The position numbers and the translations under genes are program-made. The notes beneath the pieces were generated by a model, which saw only the letters and a program-made list of their open reading frames with translations, searched no databases and was not told where the DNA came from. From the NCBI GenBank assembly GCA_024648695.1, contig JACAVV010000011.1, positions 62,001-126,000 of the forward strand: a stretch of DNA of 64,000 nucleotides, given 5' to 3'. The stretch is from Nitrospina sp. (GTDB taxonomy: Bacteria; Nitrospinota; Nitrospinia; Nitrospinales; JACRGP01). Each line of letters starts with the position of its first letter. Positions within the stretch are counted from its first letter, which is position 1. Below, piece by piece: positions 38,054 through 47,723 of this stretch.

Positions 38054-41000
38054 ATGAAAATACTCCCTTTGCAGAACTCAAAAACCCATTTGCCTATCTT
38101 GACCCTGTTTTTATTTTTAGTATTTTTTCCAAATTCCCATTTATTTGCCTCCGAAGACCCTGCTTCCTCTGAATTGCAGGTTTTAGCCATCAAGCCGAGC
38201 ACTCTGGATTCGCCATCGGTGGATCAGATCACAGTTTCATTCAACAAACCGATGGTTCCCCTGGGAGATTTCGAAGATTTGGCCAAGGATTTCCCCATAA
38301 ATATTTCGCCCGATATATCCTGTCAATGGAGATGGCTCAACCGTCAAACTCTGGCCTGTCAACTTAATAAGGCTTTGCCTGCTTCCAATGCCTATTCGGT
38401 CACGGTTTCGAAAGGGGTGAAAGCGTTTGACGGTTCCCGATTGGAAAAACCGGCCACGGCAAGATTCTCCACCAAAAAGTGGAAAGTGGTCTATAAAAGA
38501 CGCGAATGGCTGAAACCGGATTTGCCTTTAATTTATATGGCATTCAATCAACCCATGAATCTGGATTCCCTGGTTACAAAAACGGTGAGCACGTGTGGTT
38601 CTTTGGAAATTATTGCGATTGAGAAAAAAAAGGCACAAAGGTTTGGAATGGATCCCGCCCGCGCGTATCAATTCTCACTGGTAAGTAACCCCGGTCTGGA
38701 CCGGGATTGTAAAATAATCATACCCAAAACGGCCGAATCGGCCCTAGGAAAGGAACCTGGAAAAAAACTCGCCTATTCCTTTAAAACGTATCCAGAGTTC
38801 AGAGTCCAGGCTCTTTCCTGTTATAAGGATAACAAGATTTCTTTTCCTTATGAAGATGGCACCCTGATCCAAGGATGCGACCCCGATTCCGGTCTCCATG
38901 TCCGATTTAGCAGTCCGGTTCTGGGAAAGGATTTGTCCAAGCATTTACAAACGGACCCTCAATTCGGATGGACTCCGAAAGGCTACGGTTCGCCGGAATA
39001 TTACGAACAAAATCCGGGAAGGAAATGGGACCAGATTTTTCTGGCTGGCCCCATCCAGCCCAGATCACGCTACAAAATCATTCTAGAGGGAATGGAGGAC
39101 AGGTTTGGCAGGGAAATTCAGGGGCCAGCGCGGTTCAGTGTTGAGGCACAGGACTTCCGGCCCTCCTTTAATCTTTCCTCCAATTTCGGGGTTCTGGAAC
39201 GTAAGGGCCCTTACAAAACCCCTTTCACTTCAATTAATGTCGATTCCTTCGATTTAAGTTATTTTAAATCGAACAGCCCCGACGACATATTGCTTTGGGA
39301 AGGTTTCAGAAAGTCTTACGACCAGTGCCGCGGAAAAATCAGTAAAAAATTTGCTTCCCGATTCAAGCTCGACAGGCAATCTATGGTAGGGGGTGAAGCT
39401 CTCAATATGTATCAAACCCTGCCCCTGGACTTAAAAAAAATCTCTCCCGATTTCAAGTTTGGGATGTTTTTGGGTCGCAGTGAAAATATATCTCCCCGCG
39501 AAGACATCACAGCTTTGCCTATAAGCAACTACAACAAGTGCCAAAGTTTTTTCCTGGTGGTGACCGATCTGGGGATCATGTCCAAAGTCGGTTTCTACGA
39601 TTCCGGGGTCTGGATTCATTCCATTTCCGAAGGCAAACCTTTGAGCAATGTAAAAGTGAGCCTGCGCTCCTATGACAAAATTCTGACCCAGGCCGTCACC
39701 GATAACAATGGTTTTGCAAAACTTGCCGGGGCCAAGGAATGGGATCCGGATCGCCGTATTTACCAATCCTGGAAACAACCGCTTTTCGTGGTAGCGGAAA
39801 CTGAGGACGATTTATCAGTTCTTCCCTTTGAAAATGGGCGTAGCGGCATCAACAATTACAATTTTTCCAATTATGAGGAAGGGATATATCTATACGATAA
39901 CAACCTTCTGGAGAGGGAAAACCACATCGTCCATGTTATACCAGACAGGCCGCTCTACCAACCTGGGCAAGAAGTGCGCCTGAAATTTGTGGCCCGCCAC
40001 TGGGAGCCGGAGACCTTTGGTCTGCGTCCCGAAGAGAAGGCGACCATCGTGGTCAATGATTCTATGGGAAAGGATATTTTCAAAAAGGATATCCAATTTT
40101 CCGAGTTTGGTACAGCGCACACTCAATTCCGGCTGGATCCGGGATCGTCCCTGGGTTCCTTTTCCATTCGCGCCAAAATTGGCAAATGGAACCGCTACAT
40201 TGGAAATTTTAATGTGCAGGAATTCAAACTGCCACCTTTCAAAGTAAAAGTAGAAGCGTCTTCCCCTTTTGCCCGTGTCGATGAATCCCTAGCCTTTAAA
40301 ACCAAAGCGCTTTACCATTTTGGTGGCGGTGTGGCCAAAACCAGGGGGGAATATAATGTCGTTTTCAATGAGCGGCGTTGGACGCCAAAAAAGCGGGAAT
40401 GGAAAAAATTCAACTTCGACAACCCGGTTTCCCTTCATTTAAAGGGATACGAAAAGCCGCGTAGCCTGCGCACGATCATATTGGCAAATGGAAATTTTGA
40501 AACGGATTCAGCGGGCAATGCTGAGCAAGTGATCGAACTGAAAAGCGACCCCATCCATTCCTACGGGCGCATCAATTTTGAATCTAAAATAAAGGACAAT
40601 CGCGGGAAAACAATTGCTGGCTTTGCAGGAGCCGAAGTGTTTTATTCAGACTTTCAACTGGGACTCAGAAAAAAGAAATGGACCAACGCCGCTGGTGAGG
40701 ACATTGAAACGGAAGTAATTCTGGTGGGCCCGAAAGAGCAAGTGGTCAGCAGTCAAAAGGTCGAACTGAAACTGGTGCATCGAAAGTACAACACGGTCCG
40801 CATCAAAAGCAGTGGTAACTATTATAATTACGAAACGCGCACCCAGGACGAAATCATCGACTCCTGTGAAATCACCACATCCGATACGGCGGAAACCTGC
40901 TTGCTGACTCCCAAAGCCGCGGGAGCCCATTTTATCGTGGGTGAGGTCAAAGACTCGCACGATAGGGTCGCCAGGGCCTCGGTCCATGTATACGTCACCG

Positions 41001-43831
41001 GAAAAGAGTACGTGGGCTGGAACAGGGAAAACCACGACCGAATCGATATCATTCCCGACAGACCCAAATACAAGGTGGGTGACACGATCTCCCTACTGGT
41101 TAAAAACCCATATAAAAGTGTGGAAGGGATATTCACTCTGGAGCGGTTCGGAATTTTAAAACAGTTTCGGAAAACACTAAATCAGGGAGCGGAACTGGTA
41201 TCGATTCCCATTGACTCCAAACAATACGCACCGGGATTCAATTTATCAGTGCATTTGATAAAAGGCCGGATATCCGAGAAAATTGAGAATAATGTCGATT
41301 TGGGCAAACCTTCCTTTAAAATGGGGTTGACGCAAATCAAGGTGGTAGACCCGGATTCCTGGCTCGAAATTGGAGTAGACACAGACCGAAAGGAATACCG
41401 GCCCGGCGAGGAGGTTTCCGTTTCTGTCAAGGTCGCATCACCTTCGGGTCCGAACCGCTCGGAACTCATGATAGCGGTGGTCGATGAACGCATATTGCAA
41501 TTGGCCGGAAACTACAAAAACAATTATCAATTGCACGACAAGTTTTACCAATTGCCCTATGGAGACGTGCACACCTCGCAATTATTGACCGAATTGATCG
41601 GCCGGCGTCATTATGGCAAAAAGGGTGCGCCGTCCGGAGGAGATGGCGGTGGGGTTCCCATACGAAAAAACTTTCTCCCGCTCGCCTACTGGAATCCGTC
41701 CCTGATTTCAGACCTGTCCGGAAACGCCACGTTTCAGTTCAAGACTCCCGACAATTTAACCGGTTGGAAAATTCTGGTAGTTGCCCTCGACAAAGAGCAC
41801 CGTTTCGGATTTGACCAAACATCCATTAAAACTAACAAGAAACTGATGCTGGAACCTGCCCTTCCCTCCTTTTTAACAGAAGGCGATTCACTCACCAGCC
41901 GGGTCACTGTTTTCAATCGAACCGAAATCCGACAAGAAGTTGCTGGCCGATTAAAACTGAAAGGCGCCAAATTGGAGGGTGATGAGGAACTAAACATTTC
42001 AGTAGAGTCCCATTCAAAAGCCAATCTGGAATGGCCGATCACAGCCCCCGTCGAGTCAAAAAAAGCCATGCTTGAAGTCCAGGCCAAATCCAGCCAACAT
42101 TCGGATGGCGCGTTGTATTCGTTTCCCATTCGGCCCTTTCTCTCCTACGAAACCTTTGCGACCTATACATCCACTACCGGCGAACCGGTTTCGGTCCCCA
42201 TCCAGTTTCCTGAAAAAATCCGTACCGATGTTGGTGGGGTCAACGTCATTTTCAGCGCCTCATTGATCTCTCATCTGGATGATGTGTTTCGCTATGCGTT
42301 CAATTATCCCTATTCCTGTTGGGAGCAAACTCTGGTCCGGGCCTTAATGCTGAATAATTACGTTCAACTTAAAGAATACGTTTCCATTCCGGAACTGAAA
42401 CGGGACCCATTGCAATGGATCGACGACCTATTGGGGTCGATGACCAAGTTCCAGGCACCCAATGGCGGCATGGCGTATTGGAAACCGCAGGACCGGACGG
42501 CAGACCCGTATCTATCGGCATTCACTGGCCTGGGATTGGTTCAACTAAAGCGAAACGGAATTTCAATCCCGGGAAACCCGCAGGACAGGTTACTGAAATA
42601 CATTCGCCGCCTGCTGAAAGGAAAAATTAATTTTCCTTCACGTTATAACAAGCGGACACGGGCTACCGTACGCGCTATGGGAACCTATGTCCTGGCCCAA
42701 TATGGCGATAATGTTAAATCTTTTGTGGAAAAATCGTTTGAGGAAAAAGATTTGCTCAGCTTGTTTGGAAAATCTTTTTTATGGATGGAAGCCTTTCATT
42801 TAGATAAAGACTCAAAGAAAACGAAAACCCTAAAAAAGGAAATTTTTTCACATTCCGATCAAACTTCCGGATCCATACAGTTTAAGGAAGTGCTCGACGA
42901 CGGATTCGAGAGTATTCTACACAGCAAAACGCGAACCAATTGTAATCTCCTCTTTGCGCTGATAGAAACGGATCCCCAGTCACCCTTTATGGAGCCCTTG
43001 GTCCGACATGTGATCAAGGAAAGAAAATCGAATCGGTGGAACAACACGCAGGAAAACCTGTATTGCCTCAATGCCCTGGCCAATTACGCCAAAACCTATG
43101 AAACGAAGACACCGGATTTTTCCTTGCATGCCAATCTCCTGGGGACCAAATCTAAAAAAATCGCGTTTAAAGGGTTTAAGGAGGCTCCTAAAACAATCAA
43201 TAGCAATATTCCCGTCGACCAGGTAGGTGAAACGTCTGAGGTTCGCGTTGAGCATGAGGGTGAAGGCCGCGCCTATGTGACCACTCGATTACGTTTCGCT
43301 TACAAGGAAGTGCGGCCCGATCCGGTCAATTCCGGAATGCAGGTGAACCGTGAATACTATTTAAAGAATGAGAAGGGCGATTGGGAACGCGCAGAAGACA
43401 ACCTGCAAGCCAAACGTGGCGATTTATTGAAAGTTCGTTTGAAGGTAAAAGTTCCCGCAACCCGTCATCAAGTGGCCTTGGCCGATTCCCTTCCTGCGGG
43501 ATTTGAACCGCTAAATACAGCCCTTGCAAGCACCTCAACATCAGATGCCAAAGGTGAAAAGCTTTCCAATGCCAACACTTGTTTTTGCTGGGACGCCGAT
43601 GAGTTCTGGTGGGATTTTTATATTGGCGGAGGATTTTATCATCGCGAAATGCGCCTTCACGGTGCTCATTATTTTGCAGATTATTTGTCGCCTGGCGAAT
43701 ACACCCTGGATTATATGGCCCAGGCCATTGCAACGGGAGAGTTCAACGTCAACCCCACACTGATTGAAGAAATGTACCATCCAGAAGTATATGGGAAGTC
43801 GGCTCCGGCAAAATTTATTGTCGAGGAATAA
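38054..43831 (+). CDS. bacterial alpha-2-macroglobulin
   Basis: The 1925-residue protein is a periplasmic protease trap with MG domains in tandem. A Sec signal peptide (residues about 1-34, ending near LFASED) has no lipobox Cys, so unlike the E. coli protein it should be soluble in the periplasm. The thioester motif CWEQ is at 1422-1425, so it can trap proteases covalently. The bait-like Gly-rich segment is near GAPSGGDGGG. The gene is followed directly by pbpC, the usual partner. It leads a two-gene operon, with the stop and the pbpC GTG adjacent. Confidence 0.93.
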   Translation: MKILPLQNSKTHLPILTLFLFLVFFPNSHLFASEDPASSELQVLAIKPSTLDSPSVDQITVSFNKPMVPLGDFEDLAKDFPINISPDISCQWRWLNRQTLACQLNKALPASNAYSVTVSKGVKAFDGSRLEKPATARFSTKKWKVVYKRREWLKPDLPLIYMAFNQPMNLDSLVTKTVSTCGSLEIIAIEKKKAQRFGMDPARAYQFSLVSNPGLDRDCKIIIPKTAESALGKEPGKKLAYSFKTYPEFRVQALSCYKDNKISFPYEDGTLIQGCDPDSGLHVRFSSPVLGKDLSKHLQTDPQFGWTPKGYGSPEYYEQNPGRKWDQIFLAGPIQPRSRYKIILEGMEDRFGREIQGPARFSVEAQDFRPSFNLSSNFGVLERKGPYKTPFTSINVDSFDLSYFKSNSPDDILLWEGFRKSYDQCRGKISKKFASRFKLDRQSMVGGEALNMYQTLPLDLKKISPDFKFGMFLGRSENISPREDITALPISNYNKCQSFFLVVTDLGIMSKVGFYDSGVWIHSISEGKPLSNVKVSLRSYDKILTQAVTDNNGFAKLAGAKEWDPDRRIYQSWKQPLFVVAETEDDLSVLPFENGRSGINNYNFSNYEEGIYLYDNNLLERENHIVHVIPDRPLYQPGQEVRLKFVARHWEPETFGLRPEEKATIVVNDSMGKDIFKKDIQFSEFGTAHTQFRLDPGSSLGSFSIRAKIGKWNRYIGNFNVQEFKLPPFKVKVEASSPFARVDESLAFKTKALYHFGGGVAKTRGEYNVVFNERRWTPKKREWKKFNFDNPVSLHLKGYEKPRSLRTIILANGNFETDSAGNAEQVIELKSDPIHSYGRINFESKIKDNRGKTIAGFAGAEVFYSDFQLGLRKKKWTNAAGEDIETEVILVGPKEQVVSSQKVELKLVHRKYNTVRIKSSGNYYNYETRTQDEIIDSCEITTSDTAETCLLTPKAAGAHFIVGEVKDSHDRVARASVHVYVTGKEYVGWNRENHDRIDIIPDRPKYKVGDTISLLVKNPYKSVEGIFTLERFGILKQFRKTLNQGAELVSIPIDSKQYAPGFNLSVHLIKGRISEKIENNVDLGKPSFKMGLTQIKVVDPDSWLEIGVDTDRKEYRPGEEVSVSVKVASPSGPNRSELMIAVVDERILQLAGNYKNNYQLHDKFYQLPYGDVHTSQLLTELIGRRHYGKKGAPSGGDGGGVPIRKNFLPLAYWNPSLISDLSGNATFQFKTPDNLTGWKILVVALDKEHRFGFDQTSIKTNKKLMLEPALPSFLTEGDSLTSRVTVFNRTEIRQEVAGRLKLKGAKLEGDEELNISVESHSKANLEWPITAPVESKKAMLEVQAKSSQHSDGALYSFPIRPFLSYETFATYTSTTGEPVSVPIQFPEKIRTDVGGVNVIFSASLISHLDDVFRYAFNYPYSCWEQTLVRALMLNNYVQLKEYVSIPELKRDPLQWIDDLLGSMTKFQAPNGGMAYWKPQDRTADPYLSAFTGLGLVQLKRNGISIPGNPQDRLLKYIRRLLKGKINFPSRYNKRTRATVRAMGTYVLAQYGDNVKSFVEKSFEEKDLLSLFGKSFLWMEAFHLDKDSKKTKTLKKEIFSHSDQTSGSIQFKEVLDDGFESILHSKTRTNCNLLFALIETDPQSPFMEPLVRHVIKERKSNRWNNTQENLYCLNALANYAKTYETKTPDFSLHANLLGTKSKKIAFKGFKEAPKTINSNIPVDQVGETSEVRVEHEGEGRAYVTTRLRFAYKEVRPDPVNSGMQVNREYYLKNEKGDWERAEDNLQAKRGDLLKVRLKVKVPATRHQVALADSLPAGFEPLNTALASTSTSDAKGEKLSNANTCFCWDADEFWWDFYIGGGFYHREMRLHGAHYFADYLSPGEYTLDYMAQAIATGEFNVNPTLIEEMYHPEVYGKSAPAKFIVEE

Positions 43832-46165
43832 GTGAAAATTTCACACAAAGGTATTTTACTTTGTTTGGGAGTTCTGGTTCTTTTAAGCTTCCCCCTTTTG
43901 CTGGGAGTATGGCAAGTCCACAGTTTGCCCGACAGGCTCCCTTCCCTCCCTAAAGAAATGAGCCTTCGTGTGTTGGACCGGAACGGTACTCCAATTCGGT
44001 TGCCGGTCAATATTCGAGGGGAGAGGACTTCCTTTTTACCTTTAGCGCAAATTCCGGAATCTATTCAACATGCATTCATCGTAGCCGAGGACAAGCGATT
44101 TTTCCAACATCGTGGCGTAGACTGGAAAGCATTTGCCCGGGCAGGCTTTCAAACCCTGACCCATTTGAGACCGGTGTCCGGAGCCAGCACCATCACCATG
44201 CAGTTGGTACGGATTTATTGGCCCCAGCTTTCGGGTCCTTTGCAAAAGCCTGCACAAATCCTGCAAGCCTTACGCATCGAAGTCAATCACAGTAAAGGAG
44301 AAATATTAACGCACTATTTGAATGTGTTACCCTTTGCTTATCAGGTGGGCGGCATTCAAAACGCCTGCCTGACCTATTTTGATAAACACTGCAAACGCCT
44401 GACCCTTGCTGAGGCCTCAGCTTTGGCCGTACTCCCAAGAAACCCTGCGCATTATTCATCCAATGCCAAAGCTTTGAACAAGGCCAAAAACAGGGTTTTG
44501 AACCAGTTTCATACCAACCAGGGTTTTTCGAAACAAAAAATTCAGCAAGCAAAATTAAGCAAAGTTTCTGCGGGACATTTTAAATCCAGGCCTTCAACGG
44601 CCCCGCATTTCGCATTACGCATTCTTGAAAAGACCCGGCCCAGGCAATCCGGTAAAATCAAAACCACTCTCGACATTCCGCTTCAAAACAAAATTCAGGA
44701 ATGGTTATCAAGAGACGTGACACTCCGTCCCGGCCTCGGTAATACGGGGGCTGTTCTCGTTGTGGATAATAGTCAGTCACAAGTCCTCGCCTATGTTGGC
44801 AGTGCGGATTTCAACGAAAAAAATCATGGCATGGTGGACACCGTTCAAACCCTGCGTTCGCCGGGTTCCACACTCAAACCTTTTATTTACGCGTATGGCC
44901 TGGAAAGGGACTGGACCTTGTCTTCACTCCTTCCCGATGTACCAATGCAATTCAAGACCGGAAACGGTGTGTTCACCCCGAAAAATTACGGTGGTACGTT
45001 TTCGGGTCCGCGACAAATGCGTTTCGCCCTGGCAAATTCATTCAATCTTCCTGCCCTTTTTATGTATTCTCAATTGGGCGAATCGAACGTGATGGATTTT
45101 TTCAAGAAAATCGGCTTCAGCCATTTCAATCAAGATGAAAAGTATTACGGGGTTGGTTTTGCCATTGGCAACGGGGAAGTTTCCCTATGGGAATTGACTC
45201 AGGCATACACCATACTTGCCCGACAAGGCGCTTTTAAAAGCTTGCAAACAATAATGAAAAAGCCAGCATCATTTTCTTCCTCCGATGCGCAAGTTATAAG
45301 CCCATCGACATCCTGGCTGATTGCAGATGTATTGAAGGATCCTATAGCTCGGTCCGAAGAATTTGGCAGAATGGGTCCGCTTGAATTCGACTTCCCGGTA
45401 TCCGTAAAAACCGGCACGTCCAGCAGTTATCGTGACCACTGGACCCTGGGTTTTACTCCCGATTACACAGTGGGTATCTGGAAAGGAAACGCCAACGGCC
45501 AAGCTTTTAAAAACAAACTACCTGCCGCCATGGGAACGGGAATTTTGTTTCATCAAATCATCAAGTATTTATACCGGAATAGAAAACCAGGGTGGTTCCG
45601 GAAACCGTCAAATGTAATCAGCAAAAAAGTATGCAGTCTGAGTGGAAGTTTGGCAGGTCCCCATTGTCGCGCGACCCGCATGGAACATTTCACAAACGGA
45701 AAAGAACCGAAGGTGTTTTGCATGATGCACCGCTCTCTTGAGGTTCCAAACTGCAAAGGGAAAACCCGGAAAATAGAATACGTTAAACTTCCGGAACAAT
45801 ACAAAGCCTGGTCAGTGGCGCAGGAACTCCCTACTTTGGAAAAACAAATGAAATCAATTTGTGGCATTGAAGATTTCACACTTTTCGAATCAATTAAGGC
45901 GAACACTCCTAAAATTTTAAACCCTATTCATGATTCCATATTCGCCCTAGACCCAACCATTCCCATCTCCCATCAAAAATTACGGATCTCTTTTGCCAAC
46001 ATCTCGCCCGGCACCTCTTTGACTCTTTGGGTAAATGGAAAGCTGTTGGAAGAAATAACCAACAAGGAGGAAATATTTTGGCCGCTAACTAAAGGAGATC
46101 ATGTGATGGAAATTCGAAGCCCTACAAATGGAGTGCAGTCGCGAGTCCGGTTCAAGGTTCTATAA
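43832..46165 (+). CDS. pbpC: penicillin-binding protein 1C
   Basis: A bifunctional peptidoglycan glycosyltransferase and putative transpeptidase. The N-terminal anchor (residues about 6-27) is followed by a transglycosylase with catalytic E86 in VAEDKRFFQHRG. The transpeptidase domain has S346 in SPGSTLKPFIY, SFN in ANSFNLPA and KTGTSSSYRDHW. A C-terminal BiPBP_C-like domain ends the protein. The start is GTG with GAGGA just upstream. Its pairing with alpha-2-macroglobulin is widely conserved and is thought to guard the wall during outer-membrane breach. Confidence 0.94.
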   Translation: MKISHKGILLCLGVLVLLSFPLLLGVWQVHSLPDRLPSLPKEMSLRVLDRNGTPIRLPVNIRGERTSFLPLAQIPESIQHAFIVAEDKRFFQHRGVDWKAFARAGFQTLTHLRPVSGASTITMQLVRIYWPQLSGPLQKPAQILQALRIEVNHSKGEILTHYLNVLPFAYQVGGIQNACLTYFDKHCKRLTLAEASALAVLPRNPAHYSSNAKALNKAKNRVLNQFHTNQGFSKQKIQQAKLSKVSAGHFKSRPSTAPHFALRILEKTRPRQSGKIKTTLDIPLQNKIQEWLSRDVTLRPGLGNTGAVLVVDNSQSQVLAYVGSADFNEKNHGMVDTVQTLRSPGSTLKPFIYAYGLERDWTLSSLLPDVPMQFKTGNGVFTPKNYGGTFSGPRQMRFALANSFNLPALFMYSQLGESNVMDFFKKIGFSHFNQDEKYYGVGFAIGNGEVSLWELTQAYTILARQGAFKSLQTIMKKPASFSSSDAQVISPSTSWLIADVLKDPIARSEEFGRMGPLEFDFPVSVKTGTSSSYRDHWTLGFTPDYTVGIWKGNANGQAFKNKLPAAMGTGILFHQIIKYLYRNRKPGWFRKPSNVISKKVCSLSGSLAGPHCRATRMEHFTNGKEPKVFCMMHRSLEVPNCKGKTRKIEYVKLPEQYKAWSVAQELPTLEKQMKSICGIEDFTLFESIKANTPKILNPIHDSIFALDPTIPISHQKLRISFANISPGTSLTLWVNGKLLEEITNKEEIFWPLTKGDHVMEIRSPTNGVQSRVRFKVL

Positions 46166-46172
46166 AGGACTT

Positions 46173-47723
46173 TTACTCCAGCCAAACCTTGACATAACGC
46201 TCATCGTCGCGTACCTCGAAGACCACCTGCTGGGTGAAACCGCTAGCAATCACATCTTTTTTAATGACATCCAAATCAATTTTTTGCCTTTTGATCGTTT
46301 CCATGACTGGAGGATCAATGACCTCTTCCAGGTCTTCAATTACCCGTGCAGGCATGGTTAGCCTCACTTTATTCCCATTCGGCTTTTCTACATAAACTTT
46401 TAAATACTGGGAAATGCCATCAAACTTTGGAAAAGCATCGGAAGCAAATTCAGGTTCGGGCAAGGACAGCTGACGGGCTGGGATGAATTGATCCCCCCCG
46501 CAAAGTTCATCGAATAACTGCAACCAGGATACTTTACAATCCAGACGGCTGAGCATGGTGGTCAGTCCGTGGAGGGTTCTCATTAGGAATATCATTTTCG
46601 GTGGGGCAGATGACCGGAACCACCATTTTAATTCTCCCGCAAGCCTGTCAATCCGCTCACCAAGATTCCAATCTTTCACTCGATATGGAGCCTGGTCGAG
46701 GAAGGGTTCGAAAAGTATATTTAACAAGGCAGGGAGTTTGGGTCTTAAATCCTGAAGCTTTTTGGAGTCAAACCCAAGGGCTGTCAAACAACTAACAGGA
46801 TCCAGAGCTTCCCGGGTCCTGAGGGCCAGAATGATTCGTACCAAAGCCAGCCGGGTCGTGTCTTCGAGTTTTAAAACACAACCAAAATCATAAATGATCA
46901 AGGAATAGTTTCTGGATGAAACTTTTTTAAAAGCAAAATTCCCAGGATTGGGATCGGCATGAACAAACCCCTGACAAAAAATCATATAAAAGTAATGCCT
47001 GAGAATTGCCTTCCCCATGGCATTGCGGTCCTGGATATCCATAGTTTCGGCCTTGTCCAGGGTAAACCCTTCTTCCAGGGATTGAACCAAAATATGACCA
47101 AAACAGTGGTCCCTAATGATTTCCGGAATGATGAGATCATTCAAGGGGACGGCCAGATTTCTATACTGCTCTTGATGGTTGGCTTCAGTTTCATAATCCA
47201 TTTCCTCGGAAAAGTTATCCCAGAAAACATCCCGATACCCTTTAGTATCGAATCCCCAGCGAGCCGCAGGTCCCACATTGGGTAGCAGGCCCAGGATTTT
47301 CATTTCTGATTCGACGGAACCACGAATTTCAGGATACTGGACTTTAACCGCCACTTTTCTTCCATCGTTCAAACGGGCGAAATGAACCTGTCCAAGGGAG
47401 GCAGGCTTTCCTTCCCTGTCAAACGATTTAAAAACCTTCTTCCAGGGTTTGCCGTAGGCGCTTTCTATAATGGAAACAACTTTATCAAAGGGAATCGCCG
47501 GAACAGAATCGTTCAAGGTTTCGCGCAACTCCAAGTCGTCCTCACCCATAGTCATAAACTGACCGACCTTGGCTTGCAAACCACGGGATTTGCCCAGAAG
47601 GCTCACCAAAAACTGGTGTGCACGTAATTTATTGGCTTCTCCTTCCGCAAGCTTTACCTTGCGAACGGCATTGCCAACACGAATTAACCCGAACCCTCGT
47701 TTAACAAATGTCCAGGGATTCAT
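46173..47723 (-). CDS. ABC1/UbiB-family atypical kinase
   Basis: The 516-residue protein has the UbiB/Coq8 core: the KxGQ motif in GLQAKVGQFMTMG, the nucleotide loop in PASLGQVHFARLND, VAVKVQYPEI (Lys), HADPNPGNFA and IIYDFGCV. Usual members support ubiquinone synthesis, and this one may act on quinone or lipid metabolism. The A-rich loop is short (PASLG rather than AAASIG). The C-terminal 120 residues extend past the kinase and are unassigned. The gene starts inside the end of the upstream M16 protease gene (4-nt overlap), so the two are co-translated. Confidence 0.85.
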   Translation of the reverse strand: MNPWTFVKRGFGLIRVGNAVRKVKLAEGEANKLRAHQFLVSLLGKSRGLQAKVGQFMTMGEDDLELRETLNDSVPAIPFDKVVSIIESAYGKPWKKVFKSFDREGKPASLGQVHFARLNDGRKVAVKVQYPEIRGSVESEMKILGLLPNVGPAARWGFDTKGYRDVFWDNFSEEMDYETEANHQEQYRNLAVPLNDLIIPEIIRDHCFGHILVQSLEEGFTLDKAETMDIQDRNAMGKAILRHYFYMIFCQGFVHADPNPGNFAFKKVSSRNYSLIIYDFGCVLKLEDTTRLALVRIILALRTREALDPVSCLTALGFDSKKLQDLRPKLPALLNILFEPFLDQAPYRVKDWNLGERIDRLAGELKWWFRSSAPPKMIFLMRTLHGLTTMLSRLDCKVSWLQLFDELCGGDQFIPARQLSLPEPEFASDAFPKFDGISQYLKVYVEKPNGNKVRLTMPARVIEDLEEVIDPPVMETIKRQKIDLDVIKKDVIASGFTQQVVFEVRDDERYVKVWLE

